Shown here: piece by piece, positions 21,955 to 34,110 of the stretch
Layout: every line of letters begins with the position of its first letter
How positions within the stretch are numbered: position 1 is the first letter of the stretch
Origin: Fremontodendron californicum
Lineage: Eukaryota > Streptophyta > Magnoliopsida > Malvales > Malvaceae
DNA: 64,000 nt
NCBI GenBank assembly: GCA_030761205.1
Contig: JAULJL010000034.1
Coordinates: 4,239,501 to 4,303,500, forward strand
Direction: 5' to 3'
The notes under the pieces: generated by a model
Seen by the model: only the letters and a program-made list of their open reading frames with translations
Told to the model about the DNA's origin: nothing
The model's database searches: none
Translations under genes and position numbers: made by a program

Positions 21955-22171
21955 TTCTCTCAAACCAAAACACCAGACCTTTCACCAGTTTTTCAAAACC
22001 CAATTCCGGCGACTAGAAAATTCATCCATTGCCGGAAAAATCATCTTTTTCCAATTTCCCAATACCAAATCAATCCCAATGCCAAGTTCTAAATAAAATC
22101 CGGTAACAATAATTGTGGAATATCAAATTCAATATCGGTTTAAAAGATTCAGATAAAATCGGGTGTCTATA
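20641..22171 (-). repeat. Solo LTR related to the Ogre/Tat-type LTRs to the right
   Basis: It starts tgtcataacg and ends gggtgtctata, flanked on both sides by the perfect 5-bp duplication atcac (20,636-20,640 and 22,172-22,176). Its first part follows the same order of motifs as the large LTR at 29,189. These are ggagtc.cc, taggtgtgat, gttcgggagt.cgg, gga.agattagcac and acaacgcc. Its end resembles aattaggtgtctaca. No internal region or second LTR is present, so it is best read as a solo LTR left by recombination. Orientation is inferred from the larger elements. Confidence 0.8.
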
Positions 22172-22206
22172 ATCACTTAATAGTTGTGAGCTGCAGCTTG
22201 CAATAT

Positions 22207-22344
22207 AGGTAATAATGAACCCAGAGTTTAGCTCAGTTGGTCATACAATCACCCTTAAGAGTTGGCATCCGACAGGTCTAAAATTCGAATTCTAGTATTT
22301 GCAACCTTTTCACAAATTCTTAAGTTGCGGTTTTCTTTGTGCCA

Positions 22345-22375
<31 letters not shown>
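22207..22375 (+). mobile_element. tRNA-derived SINE
   Basis: A pol III box A-like sequence (tagctcagttggt, about 22,226) is followed about 50 bp later by a degenerate box B (ggtctaaaattcgaattc). A non-tRNA body and a (taa)n tail at 22,348-22,373 follow. This order is typical of plant SINEs. No matching target duplications were established. Confidence 0.6.
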
Positions 22376-22550
22376 GGATTTTGCTAACGAGTACTCTTAG
22401 GATTATTATATATAATAATATCTTCATCCAATACATTAAAAATGATGAATAAAATTATTAACTTTTATATTTAATATAATAATTTACTATAAATAATATA
22501 TTAATTAATTTTAAAAAGTATTTAAAAGCACTCTTTAACATAATTTTAAT
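22375..22550. mobile_element. MITE copy 2 (diverged)
   Basis: It begins aggattttgctaacgagtac and continues with the same words as copy 1 (ttcatccaatacattaaaaa, gatgaataaaattat). The right terminal repeat is eroded (actctttaacataatttt). It directly follows the SINE tail, so one may have inserted beside the other. Confidence 0.55.
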
Positions 22551-22844
22551 AATAAGGACGATAAGCAAATCGTTCCAACAGGACGAAAAAAAAAAGGTTC
22601 TTGAATAAAAATTAAAAAAATAATAGTTTTCATAAGAAAAAAAAAAAAAGGAAAACAAAAACAGTAGTAACATAAATGAAACAGCAATGACAACGGAGAC
22701 TGTGTGGAGTGGTTGCTGGCCGCGACACGAAATGGCACACCCAGGGCACCAGCAATGCTTTTCTTATTAATCAAACTGGATTTTGAATCTTTTATTGCAA
22801 GGAGAGAGAAGTCAAGCTCATTCAAGTTTATAGCATTATAAAAA

Positions 22845-23016
22845 TGATTTTGTTAATGATTATTTTTTAATCATATTTTTAAAATTTTTAATATGTTATT
22901 TATAATAATTTTATATTAAATATAATAATTATTGATATTATTAATTATTTTTAATGTATTAAATAAAGATATTATATATATATAATAATTTCTAAAAAAC
23001 ATTCGTTCATAAAATA
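22845..23016. mobile_element. MITE copy 3 (diverged)
   Basis: It begins tgattttgttaatgatta and ends attcgttcataaaatag, with middle words shared with copies 1 and 2 (taatgtattaaataaagata). It is more diverged, and the limits are approximate. Confidence 0.45.
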
Positions 23017-23502
23017 GATAGTCAAATAATTGACACGTATATGATATGCTCGAAATAGTAGTTGTATTTTTTTAGGTTTTTTCTTTTGTCGGTTGGAATT
23101 TGTGAGAGAAATAAATTTGGTTGGTTGAGACATTATCAGAACAGATTACTAGCTAGGCTAGCAATGCCAGATTTGTAGGTGGATGGATCAGATTGGCTGA
23201 AAAGGATTGCCATCAATCTGTCTCGAAGCAATCATTTGTTGAATGTATAAATATGTGGCTATTGAATATTAATTTCAAAATGAATTGAAGCACCATCAAT
23301 TCACCATATACTTCAAAATTTTGGATTCACGTTGAGAGACCCTAACCCTAATCCATATGAAGCCCCGTCGAGAATAATTTATCATGCAGGGCCTTAGGCC
23401 CTCAGCCATCCCATCTTCATACAAAATGGGCAACATCATTCAGGGAAAACCTAATGGCCAAAAAAAAATATTAAGGGAAAGAGCCTACAGCCACCTATCT
23501 AT
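23017..23502. other. Intergenic DNA
   Basis: No gene or clear repeat was seen. A short open frame (23,384-23,593) runs from unique sequence into the dispersed repeat and is not credible. Confidence 0.45.
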
Positions 23503-23717
23503 ATCTGAAAATTCGTATATTTGTGTCATAATTATGTTTAAAGTATTTTATATTAATATAAATTTTGATTTGTTAATAATTTGTATTATATAAATTTTGA
23601 TACATTTGTGTATTCGTATCATATCCGTTTTTTTTTTCGTGTCGTGTTTTAATTATTTTTTTCGTATCGTATTCATCTCGTGTAATCGTGTTATGTTCAA
23701 TATTTTCAAATCGATCA
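23503..23717 (-). repeat. Dispersed repeat, tacgatacga type, copy 2 (inverted relative to copy 1)
   Basis: The reverse complement aligns with 14,883-15,122 along its full length. The two copies lie 8.4 kb apart on opposite strands, on either side of the KCS gene. Confidence 0.7.
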
Positions 23718-24087
23718 GCCCACCACTGAAGAAGAAGCAAATATTATTTCTTTAAAGAGTGAAGAGACAACGGATTCAAATTCAATGGGATGCAAAGCTT
23801 TAATTTGCGCAGAAAGCTGGCTGCTTTTCTTTTCAAAACCTTGGTATTAATTAGCAACAATGCTCAGTCCAATTAACACAAGCTCATTTATTCAAGTAAT
23901 GTAATCATACTTAACCGGACCCTTATTAAAATTCAAGCATGCTTTTTTTTAAGTTCTCACCAACTTCGAGCTTGAAACCAATAAATTAACTTAATTTCAA
24001 TTTTTAAACCTCGTTCTTACATGAATTCTCTAAGATGTTTTTTTTTAATTATAATTAATGTATTATTTTTTAAAAAAATTAATGAAC
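23718..24087. other. Unique AT-rich spacer before the transposon nest
   Basis: No gene was seen. The last five bases (24,083-24,087, tgaac) would be the left target duplication of the copia element; its partner lies outside the window. Confidence 0.45.
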
Positions 24088-25167
24088 TGTTGTCTATATC
24101 ATATGCCGAAAATAACAATACTAAATAATGAAACATATATAAACAAACAGTATATAAAAGAAATTACAGAAATAAATTTCAATATATATATATATAAACT
24201 TACACGAAATAAATATATAAACTGACTTTAAACTTACATATAACAGATTACACAGAACCGAATAAACGAACACTTACAGGAATTAATTTGAAAAAATCAA
24301 TATCGAGTCAAGGTTGGATCTCTGACCTTAAGACGAATATTGCCTGCCTCAAAGGTGCTTGCAGATGTATGCAAATCGTCTCCCAGGCCTCCTCGATAAC
24401 GTTGATCTAGAGAGCACACTTGAAGCAACTCAGCAAACCAAGAAAATGTTAAACTCTCTCTCAACACAGAAAAGGAAAACCGGAGGAAGAGAAGAAATTT
24501 TTTTATTCTAGAAAAATAAGTGAATAAAACAGACAGTAGATGTTTGTATTTGTAGATGTACAGAAGACTGTTCGGAACAGTCAAGACTGTTTGAACGAAC
24601 TGGTTCAGCCAGCAGACAACCCTGTTGGAACAGACATGAACCAGTTCGGTTTAAACCGAATAGACACAAAATGATTCGGTCCAAGACCTAACAGACAGAA
24701 TTTATTCGGACAAAAATAAAGCTGGTTGGATGGTTGGCTGGGCAGCAAAAAGATAGATACTGACCCAAGTCCAAGCCTGATTCGATCCGACTCAACCCGA
24801 CCCAGCCCAGCCCGATACAGCGACGGCAATGACAAGGCGTGCGCGAGTGTGGTCCAACCCAAGTTGTATAGGTTCTCATCCACCACAAAACTTGGGTGCC
24901 GCTTAGAGCCCAACCCAACATGAAACACTAGCTAATAAAAACTATAAGCAAAAGTCAATTTTAGTTCCATGTGGGATTGACAACCAACCACACCTTCAAC
25001 CAACATTCTTCCTCTTCAAGTGGGTGTAAAATGAGACTAATTTCTTATTCAATTTTTATATATTTTTTTTATGTTAATTATGCATCGTGTATGAAGTTAC
25101 GACAACCTACGTATTGGAATACGTATTTCGTATATTTACACCCAAACTAATACATTGATATCCAACA
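24088..25167 (-). repeat. Copia 3' LTR
   Basis: About 1,080 bp, starting TGTTGGATATC and ending ATAGACAACA on the minus strand, so the ends form the inverted pair TGTTG...CAACA. The 5' LTR is outside the window, so the left limit rests on these ends only. The LTR includes a GC-rich patch (about 24,775-24,830). Confidence 0.7.
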
Positions 25168-25177
25168 ATCCCCCACA
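25168..25177 (-). other. Copia polypurine tract
   Basis: The minus strand reads TGTGGGGGAT directly before the LTR, the expected place for priming second-strand synthesis. Confidence 0.75.
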
Positions 25178-25769
25178 TGAATGGAAATTGTCTGAATAAA
25201 CCGACAAACTGACTCGGAATTAGAGAGAGTAACTTTGAAAAGTAATTGTATCAGGATAGGTAGCTTTTAGCTTTGAACCTTCCATAGTGATAACTATCGG
25301 ATTTACTTGGCTAACTAGTGAACATGATGTCTTGAACAATTCAACCTTTCGGGTATACCAAGACAATAGGTATCACGCAATTCCTCTTCGAACATCTTCG
25401 ATTCTCACGGTTGTGTCCATTTTGGCCCCGAACACTTCTTGGTTTTTATGAGTACTCTAGAGAATTTAGCCTGATCAATTCTCATAGAAGTGGTCACGTT
25501 TCTTACTCATAATGGATGATTGCTTATTAAGAGTATCCTGCAATACCCCACTTGATTTTATCAAGCTATAAGAATCATTAAAAGCATAGCTTATCCTAAC
25601 TCCTTTGCAGGCAGCACTATCGCATCATAGGAATAGATTAGAGTGTTTAACTCTTTTAGTGCTCACACTAAGTTAACATAACTCGATTGTCCCTTTGAAC
25701 CTAGATCTTGGGATCTCCAGTCAACTAGGTTGGGTTGCCATTATGTAACTTTAATTTATAGGCTTAAGA

Positions 25770-27781
25770 CCCATTCCCCTCGATGATTTATCTACTTGCT
25801 CTCTTGTTAAACCTTTCGTTAGCGGATCCGCAGTATTATCCTTTGATTTTACATAATCAATAGAGATAATCCCATTTGAGAGCAACTGTCTAACGGTATT
25901 GTGTCTTCGACGAATGTGTCAAGATTTACCGTTATACAAACAACTCTGTGCCTTACCAATTGCAGATTGGCTATCACAATGTATACAAATTGCAGGCACA
26001 GGTTTCGGCCAACATGGAATATTTTCTAAAAAAATCTAAAGCCATTCTGCTTCTTCTCCAGCTTTATCTAAAGCTATAAACTCAGATTCCATGGTGGATC
26101 TGGCAATACATGTTTGTTTAGAAGATTTCCATGACACTGCAGCTCTTCCAATAGTAAAGATAAATCCGCTAGTGGATTATGAATCTTTAGTATCGGATAT
26201 CCAGTTTGCATCACTGTACCCTTCAAGCACAGCTGGATATCTTGTATACTGCAGTCCATAACTTGAGGTGTATCTCAAATATCTGAATACCCTCACAATG
26301 GCCTTTCAGTGATCCATTCCAGGATTACTTGTGAATCTGCTCAGTTTGCTAACTGAGTAAGCTATGTCTGGTCTTGTACAGTTCATGAGATACATGAGAC
26401 TACCAATTATATGCGAATATTCAATTTGAGATATTGCGTCACCAGTATTTTTCTTTATATGTGAATTAACATCTACGGTGTTTTGGCTATATTCGTATCA
26501 TTTTTACTGAATTTCTCAAGAATATTATTTACATAATGATCTTGAGATATTACCATGCCATCTCGTGTTTTAGAAATTTTAATTCCTAAAACCACATCAG
26601 CGACACCTATATCTTTCAAATCAAACTTTCTGGTCAACCATGCTTTGGTAGCCTTAATGATCTTATCATTACTGCCTAAGATTAACATATCGTCTACGTA
26701 TAGACAAACAATGACATATCCCTTATACGTATTCTTTACGTATACGTATTTATCACATTCATTAATACGAAAACCATTTGACAACATTGTATTGTCAAAT
26801 TTTTGATGTCATTATTTAGGAGCTTGTTTTAAACCATATAATGATTTAACAAGATTACACACCTTCCTTTCTTGTCCAAAAACTTTGAACCCTTCGGGTT
26901 GTTCCATATAGATTTCTTCGTCTAAATCTTCGTTCTAGAAAGCTGTCTTAATATCCATTTGGTGTATTTCGAGATTGTTAAGAGCTGCTATTTCTATTAA
27001 CATTCGAATGGATGTTATTCTCGTAACTGGTGAGTACGTATAATCAAGCCCTTCTTTTTGCTTGTATCCTTTTATTACAAGCCGGGCTTTATATTTATCA
27101 ATCGATCCATCTGCCTTCATCTTCCTCTTAAATATCCATTTGGATCCTAACGGCTTATGCCCGTGAGGAAGATCCACCAGTTCCCATGTATGATTTTGCA
27201 TGATGGATTCAATTTCATTGTTAACAGTCTCTTTCCAGAATTGTGTTTCTGGAGATGACATAGCCTCCTTAAAAGTTTGAGGTTCATTTTCTAATAAATA
27301 AGTTAGAAAATCCATACCATAATTAGTCGGTACTTTAGCCCGTTTGCTTCTTCTAGGTTCCTCTTTTTCCTCTTCATCCATATGTGGATCACTACTCGAA
27401 GACTCATGAGTTCTCTTAGTAGTCTTGTTTTCTTGTTTTTCCTTGTAAAGAATAACATCTTCAAAAAACGAAGCATTCCTTTATTCAATTATCGTATTGA
27501 TATGAATATCGAGAATGTCTGATTTGATCACAAGAAAACGATAAGCAGCACTATATTCTGCATATCAGATGAATACGCAATCAACAGTTTTAGGTCCTAT
27601 TTTGACCTTCTTAGGTGGAGGAACAACTACCTTCGCAAGACACCACCACACTTTCATGTATTTGTAAGATGGTCTTCGATCCTTCCACAACTCATATGGT
27701 GTCTTGTCTAACTTATTGTGGGATATTTTATTTAAAATATAATTAGCTGATAAAATAGCTTCCCCCCACAAGTTCTGAGAT
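25770..27781 (-). pseudogene. Copia pol, 3' part: integrase end, RT and RNase H
   Basis: The integrase C-terminal part (WGEAILSANYILNK, TPYELWKDRRPSYKYMKVW) is at 27,565-27,771. RT begins in 26,935-27,381 (FKEAMSSPETQFWKE, GSKWIFKRKMKADGSIDKYK). It continues in 26,473-26,787 with the intact active-site motif YVDDMLILG. RNase H follows in broken frames to about 25,770. A stop near 26,935 lies within RT, and several other stops and shifts follow. It is not functional as read. Confidence 0.85.
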
Positions 27782-28275
27782 CACTACAAACAAATTGTCA
27801 TATAGTGACGGTCCAAAAAGCGTTGGTAAAACTCAAAAATCTATCGCTAAAAGTCCTAAAACCCTATAACGACGGTCAAAATGACTATTCCGACAAAAAA
27901 TTGAGTGACGATAAAACCCTCGTCGGTATAAACCTATACCAACGAAAAAAGCGACCGTCGGAATAAGATTTATAACCTATACCAACGGTTTTAGGCGTCA
28001 CTAATGTTACTACCGTCGGTATAGCCTATGTTGGGTTAGCCCCTTTTGCTTTTACCTATACCGACGGATTTTGTCTCCGTCAGTATAGATACCGTAGATA
28101 TACATATACTGACGGATTTTTTTCGCGTCCGTCGGTATAGATGAAAATGTAAAATATATAATTAATCTATAACGACGGTTTGTCATAAATTTACCGACGG
28201 TTTACTCCGTCAGTATACTATACATTTTTTGTTGTTATATGAACTCTCAGTATAGAGGTCAGAGCGTCGGTAAAA
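27782..28275. repeat. CACTA left end with subterminal repeats
   Basis: Many direct and inverted copies of cgtcggtata, accgacgg and gacggattt lie in about 500 bp. In En/Spm elements such subterminal repeats bind the element-encoded TNPA-type protein; that role here is inference from the family. Confidence 0.8.
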
Positions 28276-28660
28276 ATAAAATTTTATCATATTTTCAATT
28301 ACTAATATTGATATATTTATAATTTAATCTAACATATTTCATATAAAAAAAATCATAAGAAAGTACAAAATATTTCATAATATTAAAAATAAAATTACAA
28401 ATAAATTGTCTTAATTATATAACTTTTACAAGCTAAATAGAAGTCGCAAGCTAAAGTAATAATACAGTTTTAAAATTGAATATTAGCAATCCAAACACAA
28501 ACTAAATAAGCAATCCAAATACATAAAGTGAAATAAGTAATCCAAATCTCATGAATATTCCTATGGAGCAGTATCTGCATAAAATTGACAAATATTATAT
28601 AATTAAAAGCAATTAAGTAGTGAAGTCAATATAGAAGAATAAAATAATCAAGTAGTTTAC

Positions 28661-28745
28661 CATCTTCATTTTCATTAACTCGACGACTAGAAGTTGAAAA
28701 CCTTATTATTGGTGACAAATTTGGAGCACTACCAACATCAGGTAC
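28661..28745 (-). pseudogene. Exon-like remnant in the CACTA left arm
   Basis: An 85-bp open piece (VPDVGSAPNLSPIIRFSTSS, then RRVNENED) is bounded by an acceptor-like TTTTTAG and a donor-like GATG|GTAAAC. It may be the last part of an accessory or transposase gene of the parent element. I do not recognise the protein. Confidence 0.35.
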
Positions 28746-28948
28746 CTAAAAAGTATATGTTCTGTCAATATATACCTGTACGATTTATTGAATTAAGCTT
28801 ATACACATTACATCTACTCAAAGGGTAAAAATATATATGCCATAAAGGCGCATGTTACTTAAACATAACACAATCAGATTAATTCAAGAAAAGACCATAT
28901 GAAACTCCCAATGTATGCTAAGTCTGGAACAAACTCATCTCTCCCTCG

Positions 28949-29092
28949 ACATTTCAAGTTCCACAATCCTACCACAATCAAGCAACATGCCTAATCTAGA
29001 TATTATGTGAAAGATGATCTACATTTCAAGTTCTACAATCCTACCACAATCAAGCAACATGCCTAACCTAGATATTATGTGAAAGATGATCT
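28949..29092. repeat. 72-bp tandem duplication in the CACTA left arm
   Basis: Copies at 28,949-29,020 and 29,021-29,092 start acatttcaagtt and share caatcctaccacaatcaagc, with a few substitutions. They are non-coding. Confidence 0.8.
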
Positions 29093-29188
29093 ACAGATCT
29101 CTCACTAGAAAGCATTCTTTTTCAAGCAACATGCCTAACCTAAATAGGAACTCCAGAGTTGGAATCATGAATTAATAATATATAGTAT

Positions 29189-32100
29189 TGTCGCAACCTA
29201 AAAAATAACGACGAAGTCTCATCGCAAGACTTTATTATTCGTTAAGCGTGACATTTAAAAAAAAACCGAGGAAAAGTCGACTTAATTCCTCTAGAAATGA
29301 AGGTTTTGAAAATGACCTTAAAAAAGACATGGAGTCGCCACCAATCTTTTCTAGCTAGGTGTGATCGACCACCTATTAAAACCGGTTTTATAAAATATTT
29401 TAAAAATTAATTAAAACATTTTAAAAACCAATTTCAAGTCTGCGTTTTAAACCAGAGAAATCAAAGAAGCGGGTTCGGGAGTCGGTTACGTGCAAGGAAG
29501 GATTAGCACCCCCACAACGCCCGTATAAATCGGTACCTTATTAATCGTGTGTTATCTCAAGTCTCGGTAAAAGTTGGTTTTAAATTTAGTATTTCAAATT
29601 AATTCCCAATTTAAAGAAAAATAATTCCATTTTTTATTGAAAATGATCCGAAATTTATAAATTCAAAATTTTCCTATATTCCCCAACAAACATGGCAAAA
29701 TATAGAAATTTTTATTAGTTTTGGAAAACTTTCTGAATCATTCTCTTTTTTTTTGAAAGAAAGATATTCCTTTATTAATAATAATTGATGATATTCCCTC
29801 CAGCAAACCCGGTAGAGAACTCATGAATTATTTTAACTCGGGAATATCTTTATTTTTATTGAAAACCATTATCTTTTTTGAAAACATTTAAAAGAAATGA
29901 ATATGTATAGGCATGACATAAATAAAATGACATAGCAAAATCTAAATAATATAATGCAACCTAAATGTCATGACACATAGAATGGTATGGCATATAATTT
30001 AAATGACATGGAATAAAATAATGCTATCATATAATATGCATGAAAATAAAAATGCAATGCATGAAATGTATTTTTTCCTTTAATTAAGGAAATCCGTATA
30101 TCTAAAAAGATATCCGGCTACCTTAGGAAAATATGTCAAATTAAATATTCTAAAACCAAAATACTTTGTAATTGTTTGAAAACAATTTTGAAAAGCTTGA
30201 ATTATCAATAAAAACTGGGCTAAAAATTTTTAAATGGCTCTAATTTCCTAAGTTTAAAAAATCCGGACTTGACTACCCTTAACCCGGGACTTGAAAAACC
30301 ATTTTTAGAGTTTAAAAAGGCTTAGAAATTACCCTAAGTCAGTAGCTAACCCTCCTAATCAGCCCACTCTAAGTAAATTAACCAAATCAGAAAAATGGTT
30401 TTTCTTTAAATTCAATTCTGACACCACTGTCCAGTTTTAATCCACGATTTTTTATCCTACTTTTAAAAATTCCAAAAATTCTAAAAAAAATACTGGAGAC
30501 TCACAACATGTAAAACTACACGAAAACAAATCGGCTTAAGTTTTTGATCAAAGATGAATTCCCAGAAAAACCAGAGATGTACGAGTTTTTGGAGGAGAAA
30601 AAAACTGCTTTGTTTTTCTTTAAATTCAATTCTGACACCACTGTCCAGTTTTAATCCACGATTTTTTACCCTATTTTTAAAAATTCCAAAAATTCTGAAA
30701 AAATTATTGGAGACTCAGGACATGTAAAAATACACGAGAAAAAATCGGCTTAATTTTCTGATCAAAGATGAATTCCCAGAAAAATCAGAAATGTACGAGT
30801 TTTTTTGAAAAAAAAAACTGAAAAAAACTGTTTTGCCAACACATTTTTTTGTCTTTGATAAAATCATTTAAAAATAAAAATAAAAATATTTGAAACTCAT
30901 AAAATGACTTGAAAGCAGTAGCTAGGGCTTTTTGAAAGTTAGATAAAAATTGGCTAAGTAAAACAAATCACAAAGGTAGAATAATCAATTTGACAAACTT
31001 AATTGTCCACAAGTGTGCTCAAGAGAGCATGACTTTGAACCATTAATTGGCTCAAGTCATTATTCAAGTGGCATGAACATGAAATGCATGAAACAATGCA
31101 GCAAACATAATGCATGAAATGCATGGATCTAAACCTAAATGTAAGGAAAATGCATGACACAAATAATATGGCCTAGACCTAACATGAACTTGCATGACAT
31201 TTAATGTAACCTAGACCTAAGACATGCATGGCATTTTCACAAACACAAGGCATGCTTAATTCAAAAATCCAACCAAATATCATGCAAATGCAAAAACCTA
31301 ACAACTAGCATGACAAAAATACAACACACAATGCAAAACACATGGAGTAGCCAAATGGCCCCAAGCTTCAACAAGCATGGCATTTTCACAAACACTTGGT
31401 ATGCTAGCATGAAAAACTAAGTCATAACACAAAAATCACACAAGCATTTTCACAAACACCTAATATACCAAATCTAAAACATGCTTACTAAGATATAAAA
31501 CAAGAATCATGCAAAGAATCACACAAGCATTTTCACAAACACTTAATATGCTAACTCTAAAACATGCTCAAATTTAAACAACATGAAAACAGAAAATTAA
31601 AAATGTAAAAACATGATATCTAAGACATAAATGGCAACAAACAAAGCAACCAAATTAAATATAACTTAAGAACATGAAATAACATAATATTTAAAACATC
31701 AAAAATAAAGAAAATAGCATAAACAATATGGTAAAATAAATAAAAAATAACAACTTAAAATAAATAATGTAGGCCATTTGGCCATGGTGAGTTTATTGTA
31801 AAAACAAAATGTAAAAAAAAAATATACTTAAGAAAGGAAATGAAGGAAGAACAAGAAACATTATTTTAAAATGAAAACTCACCAAGTAGCTTTTGAACGG
31901 ATTAAGCTATAAACTCTCAGAGTAGCTTTTGAACGGATTAAGCTACAAACCCTCAGAGTAGCTTTTGAACGGATTAAGCTATAAACCCTCAGAGTAGCTT
32001 TTGAACGGATTAAGCTATAAACCCTCAGAGTAGCTTTTGAACGGATTAAGCTATAAACCATCAGAGTAGCTATAAACCATCAGAGTAGCTTTTGAACGGA

Positions 32101-33743
32101 TTAAGCTACAAACCCTCTCAACAAAAACACTATGACTCACCACCCGGATAATCCTAATACAAGTGTATAGAATATCTCACAAGGGGTAGTGGGTGCTTTC
32201 AACCAAAGGCCAAGACCCCTTATTTATAAGGTGAGCACCTCTTTGGCTTGACATTACAAAGGGATGTGGGATTGGGACTTAGGCTCAAAAATGAAAATCT
32301 CTAACTTAACTCTTGATTTTTAATCACTTGATTGAAAAAATCCTAAGCTTCCTCCTTCCTTTGGGCTTGGGCAGGCCAGCACTTCTCTTTTCCAGCCCAG
32401 CTCTGATTTTTGAAAGGCCCAAAGAAGCCCTTTTCGGTTGCTTGGGTGAAACGACCATTTTTCCCCCCGGATGCAAAATAAATATCAAACGGTCTCCAAA
32501 TTCAATTTTTCTTTTTTTAATACTTCCAAAATAATAAAATATTGAGTTCTGGAAGTTTTCAAAATTATCCGAGTCCGTTTGCTATTTATTTGGATTTTTT
32601 CTTCCCAAAATGTCCTTTTATGCCCCTACTTTTTACCATTTTTTAAACGAGCTCCAAATCAAGATTTTTCTTCACCAATCTCTTCAAAATAATTAAAAAG
32701 TGTGATCTGGAAGTTTTCATAATTTTTGGAGCTCATTTGGTATTTTTCGGGATTTATCGGCTTGAATTACTGCATAGGAGGCCCGGGATTTGGCCATTTT
32801 GCAAACGAACTCGGAATCAAGATTTTCTTTCGCCAATCTCTTCCAAATAATTTAAAAATGATATTTGCAAAATTTCAGAATTTTTGGAGTCCATTTGCTA
32901 TTTTTTCGGGATTTATCTTTTTGAATTACTACATAAGAAGCCCGGGATTTGGCCATTTTGCAAACGAACTCGGAATCAAGATTTTCTTTCGCCAATCTCC
33001 TTCAAATGATTTAAGAATGAGATTGACAAATTTTCCATAATTTTCGGAGTCCATTTGCTATTTTTCCCAAATTTTTCCAATTTTGCCCTTTTACCTCCGA
33101 ACCCCGGTTTTGCTCAAAACAAATCCGATTTTCAGATTTTCTTCAATCTGAGCCTTGGGCCATCCTTTTTAACCATTCTTCATCCATTGGGGGCTTTGGT
33201 CTTACCAAGTCGGGCCATTTCTGTGATTCTTCTCGATTTCACCGAAATCCACTAGAAACCCTAATTCTCGGTTTTCTCCCGGATTGACTTTTCTTTCGGT
33301 TTTTCTTGCAAGTGACTTCTCCATTACCCGTAGTCAGTGCTTATCTTTCATTTGGAACCTTCAATTTCGACCAGTTTGATCGTTTAAGCACTTTTCCCCA
33401 AATTTCTTGGATTAGGGTTTCTTTTCTACTAAATCTCCAAATCCCAACTTCCGAACTCCATATCTTTTAATGTAGACCTCGGATTATCAAAATTCTTTCG
33501 CCATTTTTGAATTGAACTTAAAATCTTGATTTTGAAAGTGGTTTGACTTTTTCAGTAGTTGACTTTTTGGGGTTGACTTTTTTTGGTTGACTTTTTTTCA
33601 AGTTTGTCTTTTTGTGCTCGCCCTCTTAAACTAAGTCTCGGAGTACCACCTGCAGGATGAAAACAGTCTTTTTATACTCGGAAACATCAATATGGGAAGA
33701 AAACATACCTGTTTAGTGGTCCGGACAAAATTAGGTGTCTACA
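29189..33743 (-). repeat. LTR A (3' LTR)
   Basis: 4,555 bp, from tgtcgcaacc to ggtgtctaca. It contains six full and one truncated copy of a 36-bp repeat at 31,885-32,118. It also holds two related blocks around cccgggatttggccattttg (32,781 and 32,941). Left flank agtat. Confidence 0.9.
31885..32118. repeat. 36-bp tandem repeat array in LTR A
   Basis: The unit begins agtagcttttgaacggatta and ends aaaccctcag. There are six full copies and one truncated copy (agtagctataaaccatcag). Because 36 is divisible by 3, it makes an artificial open frame on the minus strand (SLIRSKATLRVY repeated). Confidence 0.92.
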
Positions 33744-34110
33744 GCTGCCCCTCTTTGGCTATTGCTGAGAATCAGGAATCAGGCAAAGATAAACCAACAC
33801 TAATTTTGTACGGTCAGTGAAATCACATGTGAAGGAAAGGGAAATGGGTTTCTTTTTCTTTTTCATTTTTCATTTTTTTTTCATTTTCTATTTTTTTTTT
33901 CATTTTTCATTTTTCATTTTCTACTTTTTTTTTCTTTTTTCTATTTTTTTTTCTCTTTTTCAATTTTTCAATTTTTTTTATTTCTTTTTTATTTTTTATT
34001 TTATTTTTTTAAGCAATAAATTAAAGATTTTGTCCTTAAATTGAATTCCCTGCCTAAGCAAGGCTCGATTCGTCTTAAGAAAACGAATTCGATTTTCAAA
34101 AGAAAAATTT

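Noticed and set aside
31885..32118. 36-bp repeats that could be mistaken for a CRISPR array
   Set aside because: Units are directly adjacent with no spacers, the DNA is plant nuclear, and the array is inside an LTR.
32726..33255. Short open frames such as NELGIKIFFRQS repeated in the LTRs
   Set aside because: They lie in LTR sequence with internal duplication (cccgggatttggccattttg blocks); no protein family is recognised.
33817..34044. F-rich open frame in a T/C-rich tract
   Set aside because: Low-complexity translation of poly-pyrimidine DNA.
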